Source: Eledone cirrhosa
Taxonomy: Eukaryota > Mollusca > Cephalopoda > Octopoda > Eledonidae
Direction of reading: 5' to 3'
DNA: 64,000 nucleotides
Assembly: GCA_964016885.1 (NCBI GenBank)
Contig: OZ024742.1
Coordinates: 690,736 to 754,735 of the forward strand
Shown here: piece by piece, positions 23,837 to 32,816 of the stretch
Layout of the letters: each line of letters starts with the position of its first letter
How positions within the stretch are numbered: position 1 is the stretch's first letter
Program-made: the position numbers and the translations under genes
The notes under the pieces: generated by a model
What the model saw: the letters and a program-made list of their open reading frames with translations, nothing else
Databases searched by the model: none
Told to the model about the DNA's origin: nothing

Positions 23837-24620
23837 TCCACTATATCACAACCTAACCCCACATTTCACAACCTACCCCAGTACATCACAACCTACCCCA
23901 GTACATCACAACCTACCCCAGTACATCACAACCTACCCCACTATATCACAACCTACCCCACTATGTCACAACCTACCCCACTATAACACAACCTATCCCA
24001 CTATTTCACAACCTACCCCAGTACATCAGTACCTACTCCACTATATCACAACCTACCCCACTATTTCACAACCTACCCCAGTACATCACAACCTACTCCA
24101 CTATATCACAACCTACCCTACTATATCACAACCTACCCCACTATAACACAACCTACCCCACTATTTCACAACCTACCCCACTATATCACAACCTACTCCA
24201 CTATATCACAACCTACCCCACTATAACACAACCTACCCCACTATATCACAACCTACCCCAATACATCACAACCTACTCCACTATGTCACAACCTACCCCA
24301 CTATATCACAACCTACCCTACTATAACACAACCTAACACACTATTTCACAACCTACCCCACTATAACACAACCTACCCTACATTTCACAACCTACCCAAG
24401 TACATCACTATCTACCCCACTATTTCACAACCTACTCCACTACATCACAACCTACCCCGGTATATGACAACCTACTCCACTATATCACAACCTACCCCAC
24501 TATTACACAACCTACCCCAGTACATCACAACCTACCCCAGTACATCACAGCCTACCCCACTATATCACAACCTACCCCAGTACATCACAACCTACCCCAC
24601 TTTTTCACAACCTACCCTAC
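23837..24620. repeat. Partial third copy of the 3073-bp repeat
   Basis: Begins with the same TCCACTATATCACAACCTAA-then-CCCCACATTTC junction as the full copies and follows their variant order, but with losses (one CTATGTC unit and several later units) and rearrangement after about 24330. Confidence 0.75.
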
Positions 24621-25728
24621 TATATCACAACCTACTCCACTATGTCACAACCTACCCCAGTACATCCCAACCTACCCCAGTACATCACAACCTACCCCAC
24701 TATATCACAACCTACCCCAGTACATCACAACCTACCCCACTATAACACAACCTACCCCAGTACATCACAACCTACCCCAGTACATCACAACCTACCCCAC
24801 TATATCACAACCTACCCCAGTACATCACAACCTACCCCGGTACATCACAACCTACCCCACTATATCACAACCTACCACAGTACATCACAACCTACCCCAC
24901 TATATCACAACCTACCCCAGTACATCACAACCTACCCCACTATTTCACAACCTACTCCACTATGTCACAACCTACCCCACTATGTCACAACCTACCCCAC
25001 TATAACACAACCTACCCCAGTACATCACAACCTACCCCACTATATCACAACCTACCCCACAATAACACAACCTACTCCACTATTTCACAACCTACCCCAG
25101 TACATCACAACCTACCCCACTATATCACAACCTACCCCACTATTTCACAACCTACCCCAGTACATCACAACCTACCCCACTATATCACAACCTACCCCAG
25201 TACATCACAACCTACCCCACTATGTCACAACCTACCCCACTATAACACAACCTACCGCACTATATCACAACCTACCCCAGTACATCCCAACCTACCCCAG
25301 TACATCACAACCTACCCCACTATAACACAACCTACCCCACTATATCACAACCTACCCCAGTACATCACAACCTACCCCACTATGTCACAACCTACCCCAC
25401 TATAACACAACCTACCCCAAATATCACAACTTACCCCACTATAACACAAGCTACCCCACTATATCACAACCTACCCCAGTACATCACAACCTACCCCACT
25501 ATAACACAACCTACCCCAGTACATCACAACCTACCCCACTATAACACAACCTACCCCAGTACATCACAACCTACCCCACTATAACACAACCTACCCCACT
25601 ATAACACAACCTACCCCAGTACATCACAACCTACCCCACTATAACACAACCTACCCCACTATAACACAACCTACCCCAGTACATCACAACCTACCCCACT
25701 ATAACACAACCTACCCCAGTACATCACA

Positions 25729-25738
25729 ACCTACCTCA
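25729..25738 (-). promoter_or_regulatory. 5' splice site formed by the satellite's first unit
   Basis: The minus strand reads TTGAG|GTAGGT at this point. The exonic GAG is unique sequence, while the intronic GTAGGTTGTGATG is the end unit of the 20-bp array. Position +4 is G instead of the consensus A, so it is a moderate U1 site. Confidence 0.6.
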
Positions 25739-25813
25739 ATAAATGATCACTGGTTAATTTGCAACTTTCTCGGTGAGATGTATCATTTGTTATCTTTGGA
25801 GGTTTCTTAGATT
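25735..25813 (-). CDS. MYO9: Candidate 79-bp myosin-IX loop-2 exon
   Basis: The acceptor follows a long pyrimidine tract (TTTTGTTTTTTTTCTGGCAG) and the donor is GAG|GTAGGT. Only one frame is open, after two bases: SKKPPKITNDTSHRESCKL, then TSDHLL, leaving AG. The two leading bases complete the phase-1 codon left by exon 26356-26457 (A+AA, Lys), and the trailing AG joins the G of exon 10943-11005. It is basic and polar, as expected for a surface loop, with no recognised domain. The exon directly abuts the 13-kb satellite. Confidence 0.65.
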
Positions 25814-26355
25814 CTGCCAGAAAAAAAACAAAACAATTGTGAGTAAACAATCCTTAACAATAATAAATTTAAAAATCTTGAAATAAACTATAATTAACAT
25901 TCTTTGTGATTAGTTAATAGAACAATTAACATTATTAATTAATAATTAACAATAATTTTAATAAATTAATTTTTCTAGTACATGATAAACAATGTTCCAT
26001 AATTTATGTTTAACTTATTCTTTAGAATTGGTTGGCAGCAGCAAATTGGTAGAATTGTTAAAACATCAGAATGTTTTATAGTGTATGTTCCAGCTCTCTG
26101 TTCTCTCAGTTCAAATTCTGCCAAGGTCAATAAAAGGGTACCAGTCCAATACTAAGGTCAATTCTTCCTCTGTATCTCCTTTTCACTTATTTTCTCTAGG
26201 AGATATCAGCTGTGTTCAGATCTAAACAGGTTTCACCAGGTTTAAAATAGCCAATGTCATGTCAGCTACTAAGGCAAACATACGACCTCACCTTCACTAG
26301 TGATGAATCCTTACATACATATGAAGATTAAAATAAACAGAGATGAAATACTCAC
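25814..26355 (-). other. 542-bp intron
   Basis: Separates the two right-hand exons. It holds the acceptor pyrimidine tract (25820-25835), AT-rich DNA with TTAATTAATAATTAAC, an old SINE at about 26030-26190, and the donor GTGAGT at 26350-26355. Confidence 0.6.
26030..26190 (+). mobile_element. Old tRNA-derived cephalopod-type SINE
   Basis: Contains a decayed GGCAGCAGCAAATTGG-TAGAATTGTTA head, a B-box-like AGTTCAAATTC, and the core GCCAAGGTCAATAAAAGG-TACCAGT. It matches the SINE pieces at 27140-27720. It resembles a SINE family I know from octopus genomes (core CCGAGGTCGACTTTGCC). Confidence 0.65.
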
Positions 26356-26457
26356 TTCCATTTGCCTGGTATTCTTTACCAGCAGAAATAAAGGCCGCAA
26401 CACATCTGAAGAATGCTCTTAGCAATCCCCACCGTAAAATAGCGACTGGATCAACTC
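26356..26457 (-). CDS. MYO9: Myosin-IX-like motor exon preceding loop 2
   Basis: Acceptor ATGTATATTTCAG and donor GGAA|GTGAGT enclose 102 bp. The only open frame starts after two bases and reads VDPVAILRWGLLRAFFRC, then VAAFISAGKEYQANG, leaving one base. Mammalian myosin-IXb has, as I recall, DPVAVFRWAVLRA followed by REAG at the start of the loop-2 insert, in the upper/lower 50K region of the motor. That would be the strongest homology in the window. The next upstream exon is not found before the 36-kb satellite, so the preceding intron is longer than 37.5 kb. Alternatives would be other motors with similar loops, which I consider less likely. Confidence 0.72.
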
Positions 26458-26571
26458 CTGAAATATACATACATTATATAGGTTATATTCCATAAATATA
26501 TATACATTACACAGGTTATATTCCATAAATATATATACATTACACAGGTTATATTTCATAAATATATATAT
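26458..26571. repeat. 33-bp AT-rich minisatellite, left part
   Basis: About three copies of ATAAATATATATACATTACA-CAGGTTATATTCC. The copy nearest the exon is modified to provide the acceptor (minus: ATGTATATTTCAG). It continues beyond the SINE at 26865-26965. Confidence 0.88.
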
Positions 26572-26864
26572 GGAGGCACATGGCTTAGTGGTTAGAGCAT
26601 TAGCCTTGCAATCGAAAGGTTGTGAGTTCAATTCTCAGACCGGGTATGTGTTGTTTCCTTGAGCAAGAGACTTTATTTCACATTGCTCCAGTTTACTCAG
26701 CTGTAGATATGAGATGATAGGGACCCCATTCCACTGCAAAGCACCCAGCACTCACTGTAAATGAGGTTGGTGTTAGGAAGGGCATCCAGCTGTAGAAATC
26801 ATGCCAGAATCAGTTCCCGTCCCACCCTTGCAAGCAGGGAAAAGTGGACGTAAAATGAATGATA
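26572..26864 (+). mobile_element. tRNA-derived SINE with LINE-type 3' tail
   Basis: The tRNA-like head has an A box (TGGCTTAGTGGT, 26581-26592), a CTTGCAA loop suggesting an Ala-type (TGC) source, and a B box (GTTCAATTC, 26626-26634). The body follows (CCTTGAGCAAGAGACTTTAT, CACTGTAAATGAG). The 3' third (26760-26864) matches the LINE 3' end at 3601-3750, including 24 identical bases at 26764-26787 against 3726-3749. It ends in a degraded GAATGAT tail. It is inserted into the 33-bp minisatellite, copies of which lie on both sides. Confidence 0.87.
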
Positions 26865-26965
26865 TACATTACACAGGTTATATTTCATAAATATATATAC
26901 ATTACACAGGTTATATTTCATAAATATACATACATTACACATGTTATATTCCATAAATATATATA
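26865..26965. repeat. 33-bp AT-rich minisatellite, right part
   Basis: About three further copies of the unit at 26458-26571, separated from it by the SINE. Confidence 0.88.
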
Positions 26966-27142
26966 CATACATATTTCATAATATAACCTTGTACTTACTA
27001 TATTTCTAATGAAAGTCACTTGTTGTGATTTTTAAATAAATTAAAAAAAAAAAGAATTTGGAGAAATTTAGTAAATATATAAAACTTTCTCATTTTTAAG
27101 TTAATGTTTATACTTTGATCTTATCCAAAACACCAAGAAACA

Positions 27143-27297
27143 TTCTGAGTTCAAATCCTGCCGAGGTTAGCTTTGCCTTTCATCCTTACGGGGTCAATAA
27201 AATAAAGTACCAGTAACTGGGATTGATTTAATCAACTTTACTCTCCCTCCAAAATTGTTGGCCTTGCGCCTCAATCAGAAACCATTATTTAGTGGAG
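27143..27297 (+). mobile_element. SINE fragment (CCGAGGT core)
   Basis: Has the B-box-like GAGTTCAAATCCTGCC, the core TTTGCCTTTCATCCTTACGG, GGTCAATAAAATAAAGTACC, and the tail GGCCTTGCGCC ending in AACCATTATTTA. Confidence 0.78.
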
Positions 27298-27510
27298 GTT
27301 TAGGGCAGCAGATTGGCAGAAATGTTAAAGCGTCAGATGAAATGGTTTGTGTCATTTAGTTACATCCTTTATATCCTGCTGAAATAACTTTGACCTTTCA
27401 TCCTTCCAGGGTTATTAAAATAAGATACCAGTCAAATACTGCTGTCCATATAATTGACTTTCCCCTCTTAACAAAATACAGGCCTTGTGCCTAGATTAGA
27501 AATCATTATT
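27298..27510 (+). mobile_element. Nearly full SINE copy (CCGAGGT family)
   Basis: Includes the head TTTAGGGCAGCAGATTGGCA, the core TTTGACCTTTCATCCTTCC, GATACCAGTCAAATACTGC and the tail GGCCTTGTGCC...AATCATTATT. It directly follows the previous copy. Confidence 0.78.
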
Positions 27511-27584
27511 AAGTTGGGGTTTGGAACATAACTTAACAAAGGTTCTTAAAATTATGATAGAAAACTTTCCGTTATGTCCCTCTA

Positions 27585-27715
27585 AAGACTGAGTTCAAAT
27601 CCCGCCGAGGTTAACTTTGCCTTTCATTCTTACGAGGTCGATAAAATAAAGTACCAGTAATACACTGGGATATACGCTGGCCTTGTGCCAAAAGTAGAAC
27701 CAATTATTAAGTGGT
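27585..27715 (+). mobile_element. SINE fragment (CCGAGGT core), third in the cluster
   Basis: Has GAGTTCAAATCCCGCCGAGG, TTTGCCTTTCATTCTTACG, GGTCGATAAAATAAAGTACC and GGCCTTGTGCC...CAATTATT. The duplicated flank TTTGGAACATAACTTA on both sides suggests it arrived by segment duplication with the neighbouring copy. Confidence 0.75.
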
Positions 27716-27850
27716 GTTTGGAACATAACTTAAAGGTTCTTAAAATTATGATACAAAACGTTTAGATGAACATAAACACTTTATAATGTACAGTTTTATA
27801 TCATAAAATCAGGGTCAGTTTCAGGTGGTTTAATATCAAAAGGGCTACAT

Positions 27851-28005
27851 TAACTACATTAACATAACATTTACACCTGCCTTTCCATACTTGCATCAGT
27901 TGGACAAGATCCAGTACCAACATCAATATCACCAGAACAGAAGGAAGATTGTTTCATTCAACCAATTTTTTTTTAAAATAGGACCCAATCAATTCAGAGC
28001 AAGGC
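27851..28005 (-). other. Unique intron sequence with possible LINE/SINE tail trace
   Basis: CCTTTCCATACTTGCATCAG followed by TTGGAC (27882-27907) resembles the CCACGCTTGCATGGG-TTTGGAC of the LINE 3' end in the same orientation as 3601-3650. Too decayed to be sure. Otherwise featureless up to the satellite. Confidence 0.35.
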
Positions 28006-31000
28006 AAGGTGTTCTGTGGAGGTGTGTGGTCTAGTGGTAAAGGTGTTCTGCAGAGGTGTGTGGTCTAGTGGTAAAGGTGTTCTGTGGAAGTGTGTGGTCT
28101 AGTGGTAAAGGTGTTAGTGGAGGTGTGTGGTCTAGTGGTAAAGGTGTTCTGTGGAGGTGTGTGGTCTAGTGGTAAAGGTGTTAGTGGAGGTGTGTGGTCT
28201 AGTGGTAAAGGTGTTCTGTGGAGGTGTGTGGTCTAGTGGTAAAGGTGTTCTGTGGAGGTGTGTGGTCTAGTGGTAAAGGTGTTCTGTGGAAGTGTGTGGT
28301 CTAGTGGTAAAGGTGTTAGTGGAGGTGTGTGGTCTAGTGGTAAAGGTGTTAGTGGAGGTGTGTGGTCTAGTGGTAAAGGTGTTAGTGGAGGTGTGTGGTC
28401 TAGTGGTAAAGGTGTTAGTGGAGGTGTGTGGTCTAGTGGTAAAGGTGTTAGTGGAGGTGTGTGGTCTAGTGGTAAAGGTGTTCTGTGGAAGTGTGTGGTC
28501 TAGTGGTAAAGGTGTTAGTGGAGGTGTGTGGTCTAGTGGTAAAGGTGTTAGTGGAGGTGTGTGGTCTAGTGGTAAAGGTGTTAGTGGAGGTGTGTGGTCT
28601 AGTGGTAAAGGTGTTCTGTGGAGGTGTGTGGTCTAGTGGTAAAGGTGTTAGTGGAGGTGTGTGGTCTAGTGGTAAAGGTGTTCTGTGGAGGTGTGTGGTC
28701 TAGTGGTAAAGGTGTTCTGTGGAGGTGTGTGGTCTAGTGGTAAAGGTGTTAGTGGAGGTGTGTGGTCTAGTGGTAAAGGTGTTAGTGGAGGTGTGTGGTC
28801 TAGTGGTAAAGGTGTTAGTGGAGGTGTGTGGTCTAGTGGTAAAGGTGTTCTGTGGAGGTGGGTGGTCTAGTGGTAAAGGTGTTAGTGGAGATGTGTGGTC
28901 TAGTGGTAAAGGTGTTCTGTGGAGGTGTGTGGTCTAGTGGTAAAGGTGTTCTGCAGAGGTGTGTGGTCTAGTGGTAAAGGTGTTAGTGGAGATGTGTGGT
29001 CTAGTGGTAAAGGTGTTCTGTGGAGGTGTGTGGTCTAGTGGTAAAGGTGTTCTGCAGAGGTGTGTGGTCTAGTGGTAAAGGTGTTAGTGGAGGTGTGTGG
29101 TCTAGTGGTAAAGGTGTTAGTGGAGGTGTGTGGTCTAGTGGTATAGGTGTTAGTGGAGATGTGTGGTCTAGTGGTAAAGGTGTTCTGTGGAGGTGTGTGG
29201 TCTAGTGGTAAATGTGTTAGTGGAGGTGTGTGGTCTAGTGGTATAGGTGTTAGTGGAGGTGTGTGGTCTAGTGGTAAAGGTGTTCTGTGGAGGAGTGTGG
29301 TCTAGTGGTAAAGGTGTTCTGTAGAGGTGTGTGGTCTGGTGGTAAAGGTGTTCTGTAGGGGTGTGTGGTCTAGTGGTAAAGGTGTTCTGTGGAGGTGTGT
29401 GGTCTAGTGGTAAAGGTGTTAGTGGAGGTGTGTGGCCTAGTGGTAAAGGTGTTCTGTAGAGGTGTGTGGTCTAGTGGTAAAGGTGTTAGTGGAGGTGTGT
29501 GGTCGAGTGGTAAAGGTGTTAGTGGAGGTGTGTGGTCTAGTAGTAAAGGTGTTAGTGGAGGTGTGTGATCGAGTGGTATAGGTGTTAGGTCTAGTGGTAA
29601 AGGTGTTCTGTGGAGGTGTGTGGTCTAGTGGTAAATGTGTTAGTGGAGGTGTGTGGTCTAGTGGTATAGGTGTTAGTGGAGGTGTGTGGTCTAGTGGTAA
29701 AGGTGTTCTGTGGAGGTGTGTGGTCTAGTGGTAAAGGTGTTCTGTAGAGGTGTGTGGTCTAGTGGTAAAGGTGTTCTGTAGGGGTGTGTGGTCTAGTGGT
29801 AAAGGTGTTAGTGGAGGTGTGTGGTCTAGTGGTAAAGGTGTTAGTGGAGGTGTGTGGTTTAGTGGTAAAGGTGTTCTGTAGAGGTGTGTGGTCTAGTGGT
29901 AAAGGTGTTCTGTGGAGATGTGTGGTCTAGTGGTAAAGGTGTTAGTGGAGGTGTGTGGCCTAGTGGTAAAGGTGTTCTGTAGAGGTGTGTGGTCTAGTGG
30001 TAAAGGTGTTAGTGGAGGTGTGTGGTCTAGTGGTAAAGGTGTTAGTGGAGGTGTGTGGCCTAGTGGTAAAGGTATTCTGTGGAGGTGTGTGGTCTAGTGG
30101 AAAAGGTGTTCTGTGGAGGTGTGTGGTCTAGTGGTAAAGGTGTTCTGTGGAGGTGTGTGGTCTAGTGGTAAAGGTGTTCTGTAGAGGTGTGTGGTCTAGT
30201 GGTAAAGGTGTTCTGTAGAGGTGTGTGGTCTAGTGGTAAAGGTGTTAGTGGAGATGTGTGGCCTAGTGGTAAAGGTATTCTGTGGAGGTGTGTGGTCTAG
30301 TGGTAAAGGTGTTCTGTGGAGGTGTGTGGTCTAGTGGTAAAGGTGTTCTGTAGAGGTGTGTGGTCTAGTGGTAAAGGTGTTCTGTAGAGGTGTGTGGTCT
30401 AGTGGTAAAGGTGTTAGTGGAGATGTGTGGTCTAGTGGTAAAGGTGTTAGTGGAGGTGTGTGGTCTAGTGGTAAAGGTGTTCTGTAGAGGTGTGTGGTCT
30501 AGTGGTAAAGGTGTTAGTGGAGGTGTGTGGTCTAGTGGTAAAGGTGTTAGTGGAGGTGTGTGGTCTAGTAGTAAAGGTGTTAGTGGAGGTGTGTGATCTA
30601 GTGGTATAGCTGTTAGTGGAGATGTGTGGTCTAGTGGTAAAGGTGTTCTGTGGAGGTGTGTGGTCTAGTGGTAAATGTGTTAGTGGAGGTGTGTGGTCTA
30701 GTGGTATAGGTGTTAGTGGAGGTGTGTGGTCTAGTGGTAAAGGTGTTCTGTGGAGGAGTGTGGTCTAGTGGTAAAGGTGTTCTGTAGAGGTGTGTGGTCT
30801 AGTGGTAAAGGTGTTCTGTAGGGGTGTGTGGTCTAGTGGTAAAGGTGTTCTGTGGAGGTGTGTGGTCTAGTGGTAAAGGTGTTAGTGGAGGTGTGTGGTC
30901 TAGTGGTAAAGGTGTTCTGTAGAGGTGTGTGGTCTAGTGGTAAAGGTGTTAGTGGAGGTGTGTGGTCTAGTGGTAAAGGTGTTAGTGGAGGTGTGTGGTC

Positions 31001-32816
31001 TAGTAGTAAAGGTGTTAGTGGAGGTGTGTGGTTTAGTGGTAAAGGTGTTCTGTAGAGGTGTGTGGTCTAGTGGTAAAGGTGTTCTGTGGAGGTGTGTGGT
31101 CTAGTGGTAAAGGTGTTAGTGGAGGTGTGTGGCCTAGTGGTAAAGGTGTTCTGTAGAGGTGTGTGGTCTAGTGGTAAAGGTGTTAGTGGAGATGTGTGGT
31201 CTAGTGGTAAAGGTGTTAGTGGAGGTGTGTGGCCTAGTGGTAAAGGTATTCTGTGGAGGTGTGTGGTCTAGTGGAAAAGGTGTTCTGTGGAGGTGTGTGG
31301 TCTAGTGGTAAAGGTGTTCTGTGGAGGTGTGTGGTCTAGTGGTAAAGGTGTTCTGTAGAGGTGTGTGGTCTAGTGGTAAAGGTGTTAGTGGAGATGTGTG
31401 GCCTAGTGGTAAAAGTATTCTGTGGAGGTGTGTGGTCTAGTGGTAAAGGTGTTCTGTGGAGGTGTGTGGTCTAGTGGTAAAGGTGTTCTGTGGAGGTGTG
31501 TGGTCTAGTGGTAGAGGTGTTCTGTAGAGGTGTGTGGTCTAGTGGTAAAGGTGTTAGTGGAGATGTGTGGTCTAGTGGTAAAGGTGTTAGTGGAGGTGTG
31601 TGGTCTAGTGGTAAAGGTGTTAGTGGAGGTGTGTGGTTTAGTGGTAAAGGTGTTCTGTAGAGGTGTGTGGTCTAGTGGTAAAGGTGTTCTGTGGAGGTGT
31701 GTGGTCTAGAGGTAAAGGTGTTAGTGGAGGTGTGTGGTCTAGTGGTAAAGGTGTTCTGTGGAGGTGTGTGGTCTAGTGGTAAAGGTGTTCTGTGGAGGTG
31801 TGTGGTCTAGTGGTAAAGGTGTTAGTGGAGGTGTGTGATCTAGTGGTAAAGGCGTTAGTGGAGGTGTGTGGTCTAGTGGTAAAGTTGTTCTGTAGAGGTG
31901 TGTGGTCTAGTGGTATAGGTGTTCTGTGGAGGTGTGTGGTCTAGTGGTATAGGGGTTCTGTGGAGGTGTGTGGTCTAGTGGTATAGGTGTTCTGTGGAGG
32001 TGTGTGGTCTAGTGGTAAAGGTGTTAGTGGAGGTGTGTGGTCTAGTCGTAAAGGTGTTCTGTAGAGGTGTGTGGTCTAGTGGTAAAGGTGTGTGGTCTAG
32101 TGGTAAAGGTGTTAGTGGAGGTGTGTGGCCTAGTGGTAAAGGTGTTCTGTGGAGGTGTGTGGTCTAGTGGTAAAGGTGTGTGGTCTAGTGGTAAAGGTGT
32201 TAGTGGAGGTGTGTGGTCTAGTGGTAAAGGTGTTCTGTGGAGGTGTGTGGTCTAGTGGTAAAGGTGTTAGTGGAGGTGTGTGGACTAGTGGTAAAGGTGT
32301 TCTGTGGAGGTGTGTGGTCTAGTGGTAAAGGTGTTCTGTGGAGGTGTGTGGTCTAGTGGTAAAGGTGTTCTGTGTAGGTGTGTGGTCTAGTGGTAAAGGT
32401 GTTAGTGGAGTTGTGTGGTCTAGTGGTAAAGGTGTTCTGTAGAGGTGTGTGGTCTAGTGGTAAAGGTGTTCTGTGGAGGTGTGTGGTCTAGTGGTAAAGG
32501 TGTTAGTGGAGGTGTGTGGTCTAGTGGTAAAGGTGTTCTGTAGAGGTGTGTGGTCTAGTGGTAAAGGTGTTCTGTGGAGGTGTGTGGTCTAGTGGTAAAG
32601 GTGTTCTGTGGAGGTGTGTGGTCTAGTGGTAAAGGTGTTCTGTAGAGGTGTGTGGTCTAGTGGTAAAGGTGTTAGTGGAGATGTGTGGCCTAGTGGTAGA
32701 AGTATTCTGTGGAGGTGTGTGGTCTAGTGGTAAAGGTGTTCTGCGGAGATGTGTGGTCTAGTGGTAAAGGTGTTCTGTGGAGGTGTGTGGTCTAGTGGTA
32801 AAGGTGTTCTGTAGAG

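Larger units (their letters stand above)
12505..25734. repeat. 20-bp satellite, about 660 copies, filling an intron
   Basis: Unit CCACTATATCACAACCTACC on the plus strand, with the second main type CCAGTACATCACAACCTACC and minor types (TATGTC, TATTTC, TATAAC, GTC deletions). On the minus strand, which is the sense strand of the gene, each unit reads GTAGGTTGTGATATAGTGGG. The last unit ends exactly at the 3' end of exon 25735-25813, so the intron's own GTAGGT donor is the first bases of the array. Period 20 leaves all three plus frames free of stops, giving long (HYITTYPTISQPTPL)n open frames that I treat as artefacts; the minus frames are full of stops. Confidence 0.95.
26985..27850. mobile_element. 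Decayed relative of the TTAA element, invaded by SINEs
   Basis: 26998-27110 (TTTCTAATGAAAGTCACT, TTTGGAGAAATTTAG, AACTTTCTCAT) matches the array end and interior of the element at 7264-7972. 27715-27847 (AAAATTATGATACAAAACG, CAGTTTTATATCATAAAATC, GGTTTAATATCAAAAGGG) matches its right part. The middle is filled by SINE pieces, and a segment with TTTGGAACATAACTTA is present twice (27521 and 27718). It has no clean TTAA ends. Confidence 0.7.

Noticed and set aside
12405..25405. Very long plus-strand open frames encoding (HYITTYPTISQPTPL)n repeat proteins
   Set aside because: A 20-bp period with no stops in any plus frame makes open reading unavoidable. Three overlapping frames are open at once, there is no unique coding flank, and the intron model of the minus strand explains the region.
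12505..25734. CRISPR array
   Set aside because: There are no unique spacers between repeats. The 20-bp units are directly adjacent and variants recur in higher-order order, in clearly eukaryotic surroundings.
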